Notes under the pieces: generated by a model
What the model was told of the DNA's origin: nothing
What the model saw: only the letters and a program-made list of their open reading frames with translations
The model's database searches: none
From: Cardiobacteriaceae bacterium TAE3-ERU3
GTDB taxonomy: Bacteria; Pseudomonadota; Gammaproteobacteria; Cardiobacteriales; Cardiobacteriaceae
Assembly (NCBI GenBank): GCA_019218315.1
Contig: JAHUUI010000006.1
Coordinates: forward strand, 62,001 to 126,000
Direction of reading: 5' to 3'
Length of the DNA stretch: 64,000 nucleotides
Made by a program: the position numbers and the translations under genes
In this document: piece after piece, positions 1-8,592 of the stretch
Layout: each line of letters begins with the position of its first letter
Position numbering within the stretch: the first letter of the stretch is position 1

Positions 1-1744
1 GGCGAAATCCGACCAGCGGTTCGAGTAGCCTGATTTGTTTTTTCCAGTGGTCGCGTGCGTCGCGGTATTGTTGCTGCGCCGCTTCGAGAGTTTGCTGCTG
101 TTGGGCGAGTTCTGCGAGGCTGGCATGGATGCGCTGTCGGGCTTGGTTCGCTTGGTCGTGCTGTGCGAGATTTTCTTGCAGGCGTTCAAGGGCGTGGATG
201 TGTTCGCGGGTTTGCTCACCCTGTTCTCGCCAATGATTGAGGGTGTGTCCGTCGAGTAATTTTTGGTGTTGTTCGTGTTGCGCGGCGAGGTGTTGCTCGG
301 CTTGTTGCTGTGTGTCCTTGGCGCTTTGCCATGCCTGCTCACTTTGCGCTACAGCAATAGCGGCCTGACGCTGCTGTTGCGCACAATGGGCGACTTTTTC
401 TGCTTGTGTGGTGTGCGGTTTTTGCCCGGCTTGATAATGGTTGATCTGCTGGCGTATCGCGGCGAGCTGTTGGTTGAGATCAGCGTCATGCGCACTGGAT
501 TCGAGTTGTGCAGTGAGGGTTTGTTGTTGCTTGTCGAGGGTGTCAAGAGCCGTATTGTTTTGCCCGGCATCTGTTTGCTGCTGTTGCAGCTTGGTGCGTT
601 GGGCGCTGAGCTGCGCTTGGCTTTGTGCGAGTGGTTCGGCTGCGTCGCTGATTTGCTGGTCGAGCAAGCGCACTTGTTGCAGGGTGGGCTGGATGTCGTC
701 GTAAGTTTTTTGTTGTGCGGCGAGGTGCGTGGTGGCTTGTTCAACTTTTTTGCTTGCGTTATCCAGTGCTTTTTGTTGTATGGGTAGAGTTTCGTTGGCT
801 TGCTCAAGAGCAGTTTGTGCTTGCTGTTGGTTGCGCCTTTCGCTGCTGAGTTCGCTGTATGCGGCGATGAGGTTTTGTGCGCGTTCGGCTGCGTCGAGGC
901 GTTGTTGTTCGGGGATGAAGGCTTGCTGACGTTGCGCCAGCTTTTGTTGTTCTTGTTCGATGTTGCCGAGTTGCTGGCCGAGGGTATCGAGGCGCTCGAG
1001 CCACTGGCGTGCGTTGCGGTTGTGTTCGATTTTGGGTTGCAGGACGGCGAGCTGCTGTTGGTGGGTTTGCTGTTGCTGCTTGAGTTCGGCGAGTTCGTCG
1101 TCACTGAGTAACTGGATGCCGGATAGTTGCTTGCTGAGGTCTTCGAGGATGAGGCGCTGTTCGCGGCTGCACTGGTGGATGTGCATGGATATGCGGCTGT
1201 AGATGTCGGTGCCGGTGATTTGCTCGAGGATGGGCGCGCGCTGGTCGGGGCTGGCTTGCAGGAAAGCGGCAAAGCTGCCTTGTGCGAGCAGCATGGCACG
1301 GGTGAATTGGTCGAAATTCATGCCGGTGACCGTTTCGACGCGCTGCTGGACGTCGCGCAGCTTGCTTTCGAGGATGCGACCACTGTCGGCATCGGCAATT
1401 TCGTGCTTGGGGTTTTGCAGCTTGCCGTCGGGTTTGCGTCCGGCGCAGTGCTGGCTCCAGTGGCAACGGTAGGTGCCGCTGTTGGTGGCAAAGGTGACTT
1501 CGGCAAAGCATTCGCCGGTCTGGCGTGAGAGGATCTGGTTGTCGCTTTGCGTGATGCGCTCAAGGCGTGGGGTGCGGCCGTAGATGGCGAGGCAAATAGC
1601 GTCGAGGATAGTGGTTTTGCCCGCGCCGGTAGGGCCGGTGATGGCGAAGATGCCGTCAGCACTGTAGGCGGGGTCGGTAAAGTCGATGTGCCATTCGCCG
1701 GTTAGCGAGTTGAGGTTCTGGAAGCGCAGTTGCAGGATTTTCAT
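1..1744 (-). CDS. sbcC: Exonuclease subunit SbcC (partial, C-terminus beyond window)
   Basis: ATPase subunit of the SbcCD nuclease, which cuts DNA hairpins and protein-blocked ends in the cytoplasm. The reading frame is open from the ATG at 1742-1744 to the window edge, giving about 581 residues of a protein usually near 1000 or more. Near residue 35 is the Walker A motif (ITGPTGAGKTTILDAI), followed by the FDQFTRAMLLAQGSFAAF segment typical of SbcC/Rad50. From about residue 200 on, the sequence is very rich in Q, A, L and E with heptad character, the first arm of the long SMC-like coiled coil. The zinc hook and the C-terminal Walker B lobe lie outside the window. The start is three bases after the sbcD stop, so the two are co-transcribed. 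Confidence 0.93.
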   Translation of the reverse strand, partial: MKILQLRFQNLNSLTGEWHIDFTDPAYSADGIFAITGPTGAGKTTILDAICLAIYGRTPRLERITQSDNQILSRQTGECFAEVTFATNSGTYRCHWSQHCAGRKPDGKLQNPKHEIADADSGRILESKLRDVQQRVETVTGMNFDQFTRAMLLAQGSFAAFLQASPDQRAPILEQITGTDIYSRISMHIHQCSREQRLILEDLSKQLSGIQLLSDDELAELKQQQQTHQQQLAVLQPKIEHNRNARQWLERLDTLGQQLGNIEQEQQKLAQRQQAFIPEQQRLDAAERAQNLIAAYSELSSERRNQQQAQTALEQANETLPIQQKALDNASKKVEQATTHLAAQQKTYDDIQPTLQQVRLLDQQISDAAEPLAQSQAQLSAQRTKLQQQQTDAGQNNTALDTLDKQQQTLTAQLESSAHDADLNQQLAAIRQQINHYQAGQKPHTTQAEKVAHCAQQQRQAAIAVAQSEQAWQSAKDTQQQAEQHLAAQHEQHQKLLDGHTLNHWREQGEQTREHIHALERLQENLAQHDQANQARQRIHASLAELAQQQQTLEAAQQQYRDARDHWKKQIRLLEPLVGFR

Positions 1745-1747
1745 GGT

Positions 1748-2977
1748 TTATTCAGCAGTATCTTGTTCGTAGAAGCTGGTCAGTGCTTCCTGATAGGTGT
1801 CGCGCAGGGCATTTTGTTCGTCGTCACTGAGTGGGGCACTGGCGGCGAGGCGGCGCTCGAAAACGTCGTACACGTCGAGGTCAGCCAGGGTTTCTTGGCT
1901 ATGCTGTTGGCTGAGTGCGGCTTGGTTGATGCGGGTATTTTTGATGCGCAGAATGCGCAGTTTGCTGTTTGCGCTGAGGTCGTCGAGGCGCTGGCGCAGA
2001 TCGCTGGCGATTTTGTCGCCGTTGTAGATGATTTCCAGCCACGCATTGCTGTCGGCGGCGATGAGGGTGTGCAGTTGAGTGGTGATGGCTGGCCAGTCGC
2101 CTTTAATGCTTGCCAGTGACTGAAAGCAGGGCACGGGGATGAGCGAATGCTCGATTTTGCGTCCTTGGGTATGCAACAGGCATAGGCTTTTTTGCTGCTT
2201 TGCTTCGCCAAAGCCCATCGCGATCGGCGAGCCGGAATAGCGGATGTGCGGATTGCCGCCGACAATTTGCGGGACGTGCAAATGACCGAGGGCAACGTAA
2301 TCGAGTTGCGATGGAAAGATGCAGCCGCTAACGTGCCCCAGTGTGCCGATGTAGAGTTCGCGTACGCCGTCATCGTCGGTGGTTTGTCCGCCAGCGGTGA
2401 ATAGGTGCCCCATAGCGATGACGGGTATATCGGCATCGAGACTTTTACGCGCCTCTTCGGCGATGGCGCTGACGGCGGCGTAGTGTTCGCGAATACCGTT
2501 GATGATATTTTCGGCTTTGTCGGCGGTGCTCTCGCCCGCGTTGGCGGTGCGGATGTCGCGATCGCGCAGATAGGGTACGGCGCAGACGATCAGCACGGGT
2601 TCACCGTTTGCGTCGTGCAGGGTGATGACTTCATCGGCTGGATCATCCGTGGCTTGACCTGTCACATAGACGTTGAGCGATTTGAGCAATGCTTGTGGCG
2701 CGTCGAGAAAGGTCGGCGAGTCGTGGTTGCCGCCAGTGATAACGATGTGCTGGCAGCAGGAAGCAGCAGCGCGGTGCAGGAAGTCGTAGTACTGCGCCTG
2801 CGCGCGATTTGATGGCGTGGTGGTGTCGAAGACGTCGCCGGCTATCAGCAATACGTCGATATGGTGTTCGACGATGGTATCGAGCAGCCAGTCGAGAAAA
2901 GCGCTAAATTCGTCGTCGCGCCGCTGGCCGTAGAGGGTGCGCCCTAGGTGCCAGTCCGCTGTATGGAGAATGTTCAT
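1748..2977 (-). CDS. sbcD: Exonuclease subunit SbcD
   Basis: Mn-dependent nuclease subunit of SbcCD, 409 residues, the usual length. Calcineurin-like phosphoesterase motifs are in order: LHTADWHLG near the N-terminus, IAGDVFD near residue 47, GGNHDS near residue 80, GHLF near residue 190 and YVALGHLHVPQ near residue 230. The C-terminal third is the less conserved capping and SbcC-binding region. It is the first gene of the sbcDC pair. A 10-bp inverted repeat lies about 50 bases upstream of the start. Family and function are clear from the motifs. Confidence 0.95.
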   Translation of the reverse strand: MNILHTADWHLGRTLYGQRRDDEFSAFLDWLLDTIVEHHIDVLLIAGDVFDTTTPSNRAQAQYYDFLHRAAASCCQHIVITGGNHDSPTFLDAPQALLKSLNVYVTGQATDDPADEVITLHDANGEPVLIVCAVPYLRDRDIRTANAGESTADKAENIINGIREHYAAVSAIAEEARKSLDADIPVIAMGHLFTAGGQTTDDDGVRELYIGTLGHVSGCIFPSQLDYVALGHLHVPQIVGGNPHIRYSGSPIAMGFGEAKQQKSLCLLHTQGRKIEHSLIPVPCFQSLASIKGDWPAITTQLHTLIAADSNAWLEIIYNGDKIASDLRQRLDDLSANSKLRILRIKNTRINQAALSQQHSQETLADLDVYDVFERRLAASAPLSDDEQNALRDTYQEALTSFYEQDTAE

Positions 2978-3026
2978 GCCAACATGCCTGTTTGTATTAT
3001 GGGGACTATGATAACGGAAGCCGTTT

Positions 3027-3057
3027 TATCGGATATACTTTCCTGGAATATCCGATA
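3027..3057. repeat. Perfect 10-bp inverted repeat upstream of sbcD
   Basis: Arms TATCGGATAT (3027-3036) and ATATCCGATA (3048-3057) are separated by 11 bases. There is no T-run on either side, so it does not look like an intrinsic terminator. It sits 50-80 bases upstream of the sbcD start and next to the thiolase terminator. It could be an operator for sbcDC; this is inference. Confidence 0.6.
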
Positions 3058-3063
3058 GACATA

Positions 3064-3090
3064 AAAAACCCGCTGGTGGGCAGCGGGTTT
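3064..3090 (-). terminator. Rho-independent terminator of the thiolase gene
   Basis: Stem AAACCCGCTG (3066-3075) / CAGCGGGTTT (3081-3090) with a 5-base loop. Read on the minus strand the stem is followed by a T-run, fitting the end of the thiolase gene at 3113. It would also partly work towards the plus strand. Confidence 0.85.
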
Positions 3091-3112
3091 ATGTTTTTGT
3101 TGTGTAGAAAAA

Positions 3113-4366
3113 TTATTTCGTCGCCGTAGGGTTTTCGAGCAGGAATGCACCAGCTGTTGCGCCAGCGCCGCAGATGCTGATCAAGCCGTAGCGCTTGCCG
3201 CTGCGTTGTAGTTCATGAGCAAGGGTGGTCATGATGCGTGCGCCGGTGGCGGCAAATGGGTGGCCAAGTGCAATTGAGCCGCCGTGGATGTTCACTTTGC
3301 TGCGGTCAACTTTGCCGATGGCTGGTTCTTTCCAGCCTTCTTCCCATGCTTTGATGTTGCACAATACTTGCCCGGCAAAGGCTTCGTGGATTTCGAGCAG
3401 GTCGATGTCTTCGAGGGTGAGGTTGTTGCGTTGTAACAGGCGCGGTACGGCGAGTGCCGGTGCCATCAAGAGACCTTCTTCCGGCTCAATAGCGGCAAAT
3501 TCCATGTCTTTAATGACTGCGAGCGGGGTGAATCCGTCGCGTTCAGCTGCTTCACGGGTGGCAATCAGGACGCTGGCTGCACCGTCAGTCAACGGGCTGG
3601 AAGAGCCGGCCGTAATCGTGCCGCTGCCGCTTTTGTCGAAAGCAGGCTTGAGTTTGGCGAGTTTGGCTTGCGTGGTGTCGGCGCGGATGGTGTCGTCGTG
3701 GTCGAGACCATCAAGCGGGGCAATTTCATCTTTGAGTGGGCCTTGCTGGGTGGCATAGGCGGCATTTTGATGGCTGTTAAAGGCAATTTCGTCCTGCGCA
3801 TCGCGCGGAATATGGAATTCCTTGACCATCTCTTCGCAGTGTTCACCCATTGATTTGCCGGTGGATGGTTCTTTGACGCCAGGCGCTTTTGGCGTGAGGT
3901 GACGCGGACGCAGCTTGAGGAAGGTTTTGATGCGGTCGCCAGTTGTACGGGCAAAGTTGGCATCGAGGAATATACGGCGCGCGCTGTCCGAGAACATCAG
4001 TGCGGGGTTGGACATCGATTCAACGCCGCCGACGATGGCATATTCACGCTCGGTATTTTGCAGCATCCACACGCCGTATTCAGCAGCAGATAGCGCGCTG
4101 ATGCAGTTGTCATTAAGCGATACAGCACGGATTGATGCGGGCAATTTGCTTTGCAGGACGATTTCGCGCGCGAGGTGCGGCACACGTGGATCGAGCACAA
4201 CGTGACCATAAATCAGTGCGCCGAGTTTATTGGGATCAATGCCGCTGTCCTTGACCAGCGCTTTGACGCTGTGTGTGGCGAGGTCGAGGTTATTGTATTT
4301 TTTGAAGCGACCATGGGCGCGTACAAATGGGGTACGGCGACCTTCAATAATGACGATTTCTGACAT
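3113..4366 (-). CDS. fadI: Acetyl-CoA C-acyltransferase (thiolase, FadI-like)
   Basis: Thiolase of 417 residues catalysing thiolytic cleavage of 3-ketoacyl-CoA, or the reverse condensation. Catalytic Cys88 lies in SLNDNCISAL. The C-terminal half has HEAFAGQV, GGSIALGHPFAATGAR and the CGAGATAGAF block carrying the second active cysteine. The spacing and the STG/PLTDGAA segments resemble FadI-type enzymes of about 430 residues more than biosynthetic AtoB. It stands alone: no fadJ or other beta-oxidation gene is next to it, so the substrate chain length is not settled. It has its own terminator and diverges from aroG, sharing a 200-bp promoter region. Confidence 0.85.
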   Translation of the reverse strand: MSEIVIIEGRRTPFVRAHGRFKKYNNLDLATHSVKALVKDSGIDPNKLGALIYGHVVLDPRVPHLAREIVLQSKLPASIRAVSLNDNCISALSAAEYGVWMLQNTEREYAIVGGVESMSNPALMFSDSARRIFLDANFARTTGDRIKTFLKLRPRHLTPKAPGVKEPSTGKSMGEHCEEMVKEFHIPRDAQDEIAFNSHQNAAYATQQGPLKDEIAPLDGLDHDDTIRADTTQAKLAKLKPAFDKSGSGTITAGSSSPLTDGAASVLIATREAAERDGFTPLAVIKDMEFAAIEPEEGLLMAPALAVPRLLQRNNLTLEDIDLLEIHEAFAGQVLCNIKAWEEGWKEPAIGKVDRSKVNIHGGSIALGHPFAATGARIMTTLAHELQRSGKRYGLISICGAGATAGAFLLENPTATK

Positions 4367-4550
4367 GGTGGATAACCTTATTTATGATAATGGATAGGGT
4401 AAAAGTGACTTTATCATACAGTTGTCTGAATCGGAAATAAGCACAGCTGTACGTTGATGATTTTAAATTATTGTTGCTGGCTTTAGTGCAAAAGTAAAAG
4501 AAACGCTACCATATCCGCTTTGATTACGGTAAGTTTGCTGATTCAAATAA

Positions 4551-4559
4551 TGTAAGGAG
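4551..4559 (+). promoter_or_regulatory. Strong ribosome binding site of aroG
   Basis: TAAGGAGG ends seven bases before the ATG at 4567, a near-perfect match to the anti-Shine-Dalgarno sequence. It fixes the aroG start. The rest of the 4367-4566 gap must hold the divergent promoters of the thiolase and aroG; I could not recognise a TyrR, FadR or attenuator signature. Confidence 0.7.
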
Positions 4560-4566
4560 GCAATAA

Positions 4567-5613
4567 ATGCACCAAACAGATGATGTGCGGATCAAGCAAA
4601 TTAAAGAATTATTACCGCCTGTCGCACTGCTGGAAAAGTTCCCAATTAGCGATAAAGCGGGCGAGACGACGTTTCAAGCACGCCAAGCGATTCATAATAT
4701 GTTGACTGGTGAGGACAAGCGCTTGCTGGTAATCATTGGCCCATGCTCGATTCACGATATTACAGCGGCAAAAGAGTATGCCGAGCGTCTGGTGCCACTG
4801 CGTGAACAATATAAAGACTCGCTGGAAATCGTCATGCGCGTTTATTTTGAAAAGCCGCGCACCACAGTGGGCTGGAAAGGGCTGCTTAACGATCCGCATT
4901 TGAATGATACGTTTGCGATTAACGATGGCCTGCGCATGGCGCGCAAGCTGTTGCTCGATTTGACTGAGGCGGGTATGCCTGTGGCGGTCGAGTATCTGGA
5001 TATGATTACCCCGCAATATATTGCTGATTTGGTTGCTTGGGGGGCGATTGGTGCGCGGACGACCGAAAGCCAGGTGCATCGCCAATTGGCATCGGGTTTG
5101 TCGTGCCCGGTTGGGTTTAAAAATGGCACCAACGGCAATGTGCAGATTGCGCTTGATGCGATTGGCTCGGCTAATGCGCCGCACTCGTTCTTATCAGTGA
5201 CCAAGTTCGGCCATTCGGCGATTGTTGAAACCACGGGCAATGAAGATGCCCACATCATCCTACGTGGTGGTCGTGAACCAAATTATAGCGCCGAGCACGT
5301 TGCAGATGTCGAAAAGCAGCTCGCCAAATCCGGTTTGGCTGAGAAAATCATGATTGATTTCAGCCACGCCAATAGCCTCAAAGACCACAAGCGCCAGAAG
5401 CTGGTGGCGGATGATGTTTGTGCGCAAATTGAAGCGGGCAATCAGTCAATTTTCGGCGTGATGGTGGAAAGCCATTTGGTCGAGGGCAATCAAAAGCTGG
5501 TTGACGGCAAAGCAGCGACCTATGGGCAGAGCATTACTGATGCGTGTATCGGCTGGGATGAGTCGGTCGAGATACTGGCGCAGTTGAGCAAGGCCGCCAA
5601 GGTACGTTTGTAA
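4567..5613 (+). CDS. aroG: 3-deoxy-7-phosphoheptulonate (DAHP) synthase, class I AroG type
   Basis: First enzyme of the shikimate pathway, joining PEP and erythrose 4-phosphate. It is 348 residues, the usual size for the AroF/G/H family, and closely follows AroG: RIKQIKELLPPVALLEKFP at the N-terminus, IIGPCSIHD near residue 60, the RVYFEKPRTTVGWKGL block near 95, ARTTESQVHRQLASGLSCPV near 165, KNGTNG, and DFSHANS near 270. The N-terminal extension typical of allosteric isozymes is present, so feedback control by an aromatic amino acid is likely, but which one cannot be read with certainty. It is a single gene with a strong RBS. Confidence 0.94.
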   Translation: MHQTDDVRIKQIKELLPPVALLEKFPISDKAGETTFQARQAIHNMLTGEDKRLLVIIGPCSIHDITAAKEYAERLVPLREQYKDSLEIVMRVYFEKPRTTVGWKGLLNDPHLNDTFAINDGLRMARKLLLDLTEAGMPVAVEYLDMITPQYIADLVAWGAIGARTTESQVHRQLASGLSCPVGFKNGTNGNVQIALDAIGSANAPHSFLSVTKFGHSAIVETTGNEDAHIILRGGREPNYSAEHVADVEKQLAKSGLAEKIMIDFSHANSLKDHKRQKLVADDVCAQIEAGNQSIFGVMVESHLVEGNQKLVDGKAATYGQSITDACIGWDESVEILAQLSKAAKVRL

Positions 5614-5619
5614 AAAATA

Positions 5620-5648
5620 TGGATAAAGTTTTATTCATGTTTTTGTTA
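5620..5648 (+). terminator. Possible weak terminator after aroG
   Basis: A short AT-rich stem (ATGGATAAA / TTTATTCAT, one G-U pair) followed by GTTTTTG lies a few bases after the aroG stop. It is weak on sequence alone, so readthrough into the flavodoxin gene is possible. Confidence 0.35.
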
Positions 5649-5697
5649 AAATACTGTGCCATGATAATTAGATTGTTTTTTATTTGGAGAACAAAAC

Positions 5698-6192
5698 ATG
5701 AGTAAAATTGCCGTTTATGCCAGTAATCTTGGTTTTGCAGCGGATATCGCCAAGCGTATTGCGCCAAAGCTCGGGATTGATGAAGTCGTTGATGTGCAAG
5801 ATATTGAGATGAGCAAACTCAATGATTACGACAAGATCTTGCTGGTGGTTTCGACCCACGCTGAAGGCGAAATCCAGCGCGATTTCAACGAAAAAATTGA
5901 TGACTTCCGCGCCCTTGATTTGAGCAGCAAGACCGTTGCATTGGTCGGTCTGGGTGATGGCATTGGTCATGGCGAAACCTTTAACAACGCACAAGGTCAG
6001 CTCTATGATATCGCCAAAGCAGCTGGCGCAACGCTGGTCGGTAGCAGTGATCCTGAAGAGTACCGCTACGAAGAAACTGAAAGCATCCGCGATGGCAAGT
6101 TCCCTGGCTTGGTGCTCGATGTGGAAAACGAAGATCATCTGACCATGCGTCGCATTAACCGCTGGCTGGAAGAAGTGCAGTCTGCATTTTAA
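5698..6192 (+). CDS. Flavodoxin-like protein with atypical FMN loop
   Basis: Flavodoxins are small FMN-binding electron carriers. This 164-residue protein has the long-chain flavodoxin layout, including the C-terminal DGKFPGLVLDVENEDH...RRINRWLEE region. The phosphate-binding loop is unusual: where flavodoxins have T-G-N/D-T, this one reads ASNLGFAAD at residues 8-16. The 90s loop reads GDGIGHGETFNNA, where a Tyr that stacks on the flavin is normally found. FMN binding may be altered or lost. It has a clear RBS (GGAG) and a strong terminator, so it is probably transcribed alone. Fold assignment is good; redox function is uncertain. Confidence 0.8.
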   Translation: MSKIAVYASNLGFAADIAKRIAPKLGIDEVVDVQDIEMSKLNDYDKILLVVSTHAEGEIQRDFNEKIDDFRALDLSSKTVALVGLGDGIGHGETFNNAQGQLYDIAKAAGATLVGSSDPEEYRYEETESIRDGKFPGLVLDVENEDHLTMRRINRWLEEVQSAF

Positions 6193-6220
6193 TGTAATCA
6201 AAGAGTATCTTTCTTTGACG

Positions 6221-6252
6221 AGCGGTGAGGTGATACCTCGCCGCTTTTTTTT
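6221..6252 (+). terminator. Rho-independent terminator after flavodoxin
   Basis: An 11-bp stem (6221-6231 with 6235-6245, one G-U pair) and a 3-base loop are followed by eight T. It lies 28 bases after the flavodoxin stop. Confidence 0.92.
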
Positions 6253-6266
6253 GTGTGGAGTAGAGC

Positions 6267-7430
6267 ATGAAACGTTTGCTACCTTTGTTTGCTGCCAATG
6301 GTTTGGTCATGGCAGCGATGTTTGCCTTTGTGCCGCTGGCCGGACCATTGATTCGTGCTTTGTCATTAAAAGAATGGCATGCCGGTGTGATAGTGGCAGT
6401 AGCATCGTTGCTGTGGATGATTGCCGCGCCGGTTTGGGGGCAGATTAGCGACCGTCGCGGGCGTCGCCCGATTATCATTGCCGGTGCAGTCGGTTTTGCG
6501 ATCAGCTACGTGTTACTTGCTCTGTGGCTGCAAATCAACCTCGATGCGTTACAGCCACTGTGGTTGCTGCTCGGTATCTTCATTGTATTGCGCGTATTGA
6601 GTGGTGTCTTTATTGCTGCGGTGTCGGTCGGAGCGATCGCCTATATTGCTGATGTGACGACGCCTGCGCAGCGTACCAGTGCGATGGCATTGATTGGTAT
6701 GGCGGCCGGTTTGGGGATTACACTTGGCCCTGCGATCAGCGGCGCATTGGCTGTGTATGGTTTGGTAGTGCCGATGTTTGCGGTTAGTGCTTTACCACTG
6801 CTTGCGGTTGTGCTGGTTCTGTTCTGGTTGCCGCCCAGCCCAAAGCTTACTCATGAGGATTTGCCACCATTAAGCGCGTTTGATCCGCGTATTTTTGCCA
6901 CGACGGTAAAAATGTTCCTTACAACCTCAACCTCAATTACCGCCAATATGGTTGTTGGTTTTTATGCCATTGACCGTCTTGAGCTGGATGTTCAGGCGGC
7001 GACAGTGGTTGCCGGTTATGCCATGACTGCAGTCGGGGTGACGATGATTGCCGTACAGATGGTGATGATGCGTTTGCCGCAGGTCAAGCCGTGGCAATGG
7101 CAGCGCTATGGGGCATTGCTCGGTGCGCTGGGTTTCGTTGCGGTGCTGTTTGTGCATACCTCTAGCGGATTTATTTTGTCGTATGCGCTGATGGCTGCCG
7201 GTATCTGCGTTATTTTTCCGTCTTTGCATGCAGAAGTGACGATGGCCGTAGAAAAAGGCGAAGTTGGTGCGGCGGCCGGTCGTCTCTCGGCAGCTGAAGC
7301 GCTGGCCGCAGTGGTCGTGCCGTTGCTTGCCACGGGGATGTATGGCGTATCACCACTGTTGCCGTATATTATGGCACTGCTCGCGGCACTGGCAGTTTCT
7401 GCATTATCGTGGCGAAAAATGACTCAATAA
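6267..7430 (+). CDS. MFS transporter, drug:H+ antiporter-like
   Basis: Inner-membrane protein of 387 residues with about 12 hydrophobic segments. The major facilitator motif A appears between helices 2 and 3 as GQISDRRGRRPI. The N-terminal half also carries a glycine-rich stretch (LIGMAAGLGITLGPAISGAL), like motif C of drug efflux antiporters. The substrate cannot be told. It begins a compact set: a lipoprotein starts 10 bases after its stop, then a WYL regulator and a glutathione transferase. That context would fit export or detoxification of a small molecule, which is inference. Confidence 0.85.
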   Translation: MKRLLPLFAANGLVMAAMFAFVPLAGPLIRALSLKEWHAGVIVAVASLLWMIAAPVWGQISDRRGRRPIIIAGAVGFAISYVLLALWLQINLDALQPLWLLLGIFIVLRVLSGVFIAAVSVGAIAYIADVTTPAQRTSAMALIGMAAGLGITLGPAISGALAVYGLVVPMFAVSALPLLAVVLVLFWLPPSPKLTHEDLPPLSAFDPRIFATTVKMFLTTSTSITANMVVGFYAIDRLELDVQAATVVAGYAMTAVGVTMIAVQMVMMRLPQVKPWQWQRYGALLGALGFVAVLFVHTSSGFILSYALMAAGICVIFPSLHAEVTMAVEKGEVGAAAGRLSAAEALAAVVVPLLATGMYGVSPLLPYIMALLAALAVSALSWRKMTQ

Positions 7431-7440
7431 GGAATGAACT

Positions 7441-7830
7441 ATGAATAAAACCATCAAAGTAACATTTTGTGCATTACTGGCAACACTGATTGGCGGCTGC
7501 GCTGGCGGCACAGGTGCGGGCACAAATAATGCCGGTACGGGCGGTATCGGCTCGTCAGTAGTTGCATCGTGGCTGGAAGGTGCGTGCCATGATTATTTGG
7601 ACAAGCAGGATATTTGGCAGATCGCCAAAATCGCTTTGGCACAGCAGGCCGTGCCAATAGCCGATATCGAGCGCGATGTGTGCCAGTGTGCGAGCAGCGC
7701 CGCAGCGCAGAATATGAGTACCGAACAAAAGCTGTCATTAGTGTCGCCACAGTCGCGGCAAAAGGTATTGCTTGAGATGATTGCCCCCGCCGCGTTGTCC
7801 TGCTATCAGCGCTTTGAAGGGCGCTTTTAA
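7441..7830 (+). CDS. Small predicted lipoprotein, unknown function
   Basis: A 129-residue protein that I do not recognise. The N-terminus is a lipoprotein signal: MNKTIK, a hydrophobic stretch, then the lipobox LIGGC with Cys20 as the probable lipidated residue. A Gly/Thr/Asn-rich linker follows. The rest is a small, probably helical periplasmic domain with four further cysteines (in ACHDYL, VCQCAS and SCYQRF), which could form two disulfides. It lies 10 bases after the MFS gene and 3 bases before the WYL regulator, so it belongs to that operon. Confidence 0.75.
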   Translation: MNKTIKVTFCALLATLIGGCAGGTGAGTNNAGTGGIGSSVVASWLEGACHDYLDKQDIWQIAKIALAQQAVPIADIERDVCQCASSAAAQNMSTEQKLSLVSPQSRQKVLLEMIAPAALSCYQRFEGRF

Positions 7831-7833
7831 GCG

Positions 7834-8547
7834 ATGACCCGCACTGAACGCCTGTTTGCCTTATTGCACGAATTGCGTGCGCGGCAACGTGCGGTCAGTG
7901 CGCAGGCTTTGGCCGATACGCTTGGCATCAGTGTACGCTCAGTGTACCGCGATATTGATACGTTGCGCGGTCTGGGCGCGGATATTGATGGTGAGGCGGG
8001 CGTCGGCTTTCAGCTGCGGCAAGGATTTTTCTTGCCGCCATTGGCGCTCAATGACGACGAACTCGAAGCGATGCTGCTCGGGCTGCACTGGGTGCGGCAA
8101 AATGGTGATTCTGCTTTGGCAGCGGCGGCAGATGATGCTTTGGTCAAGCTGAAAACGGTGATTAATGTGCAGCAGGGGCAGGCGGTTGCCGCACACGGAT
8201 TGCTGATTCCGCCAGCGTCGAAATTAGCTGACGACACGCTGGAAATTGATTTTCGCTTGGCAGTGCGTAAGCAGCGGCAAGTGCGGATGACGTATTGTCG
8301 TACGGATGGTGAAGTTTCCGAGCGCGTCATCTATCCCATTGCGATTGGCTATTTTGACGACCGCCACTTGCTTGCCGCATGGTGTACGTTGCGCGAGTCA
8401 TTCCGCCATTTCCGCTTGGACCGTGTTGTTGAATACGAGGTGTTGGCGCAGCAATACAGCGGCAGTCGTGAGACGTGGCTCTCAAAGTGGATGAAAGTGA
8501 CCGGTATTCCCGAGCAAGTTCGTGTACGCACTACTGACAAAAACTGA
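7834..8547 (+). CDS. WYL-domain transcriptional regulator (YafY-like)
   Basis: Cytoplasmic regulator of 237 residues. The N-terminal winged helix-turn-helix (about residues 3-60) has ADTLGISVRSVYRDIDTL as its recognition region. It is followed by the GFFLPPLALNDDELEAMLLG linker. A C-terminal WYL domain covers about residues 130-225, with YPIAIGYFDDRHLLAAWC, where the usual W-Y-L core reads as a variant, and an FRLDRV segment. WYL proteins of this layout usually sense a ligand and often control neighbouring genes. It starts three bases after the lipoprotein stop and precedes a glutathione transferase, so control of this cluster is a reasonable guess. Confidence 0.85.
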   Translation: MTRTERLFALLHELRARQRAVSAQALADTLGISVRSVYRDIDTLRGLGADIDGEAGVGFQLRQGFFLPPLALNDDELEAMLLGLHWVRQNGDSALAAAADDALVKLKTVINVQQGQAVAAHGLLIPPASKLADDTLEIDFRLAVRKQRQVRMTYCRTDGEVSERVIYPIAIGYFDDRHLLAAWCTLRESFRHFRLDRVVEYEVLAQQYSGSRETWLSKWMKVTGIPEQVRVRTTDKN

Positions 8548-8592
8548 CACGAGGTGCGCTTATCCTGTCTGCTTTCGAACCGAGGAAGCAAC

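Noticed and set aside
349-1299. Ser/Asn/Thr-rich open frame of 316 codons on the minus strand
   Set aside because: It is the wrong frame of sbcC; the sbcC frame has the Walker A motif and runs unbroken to the window edge.
4612-5184. 190-codon open frame antisense to aroG
   Set aside because: A shadow frame; aroG matches its family over its full length.
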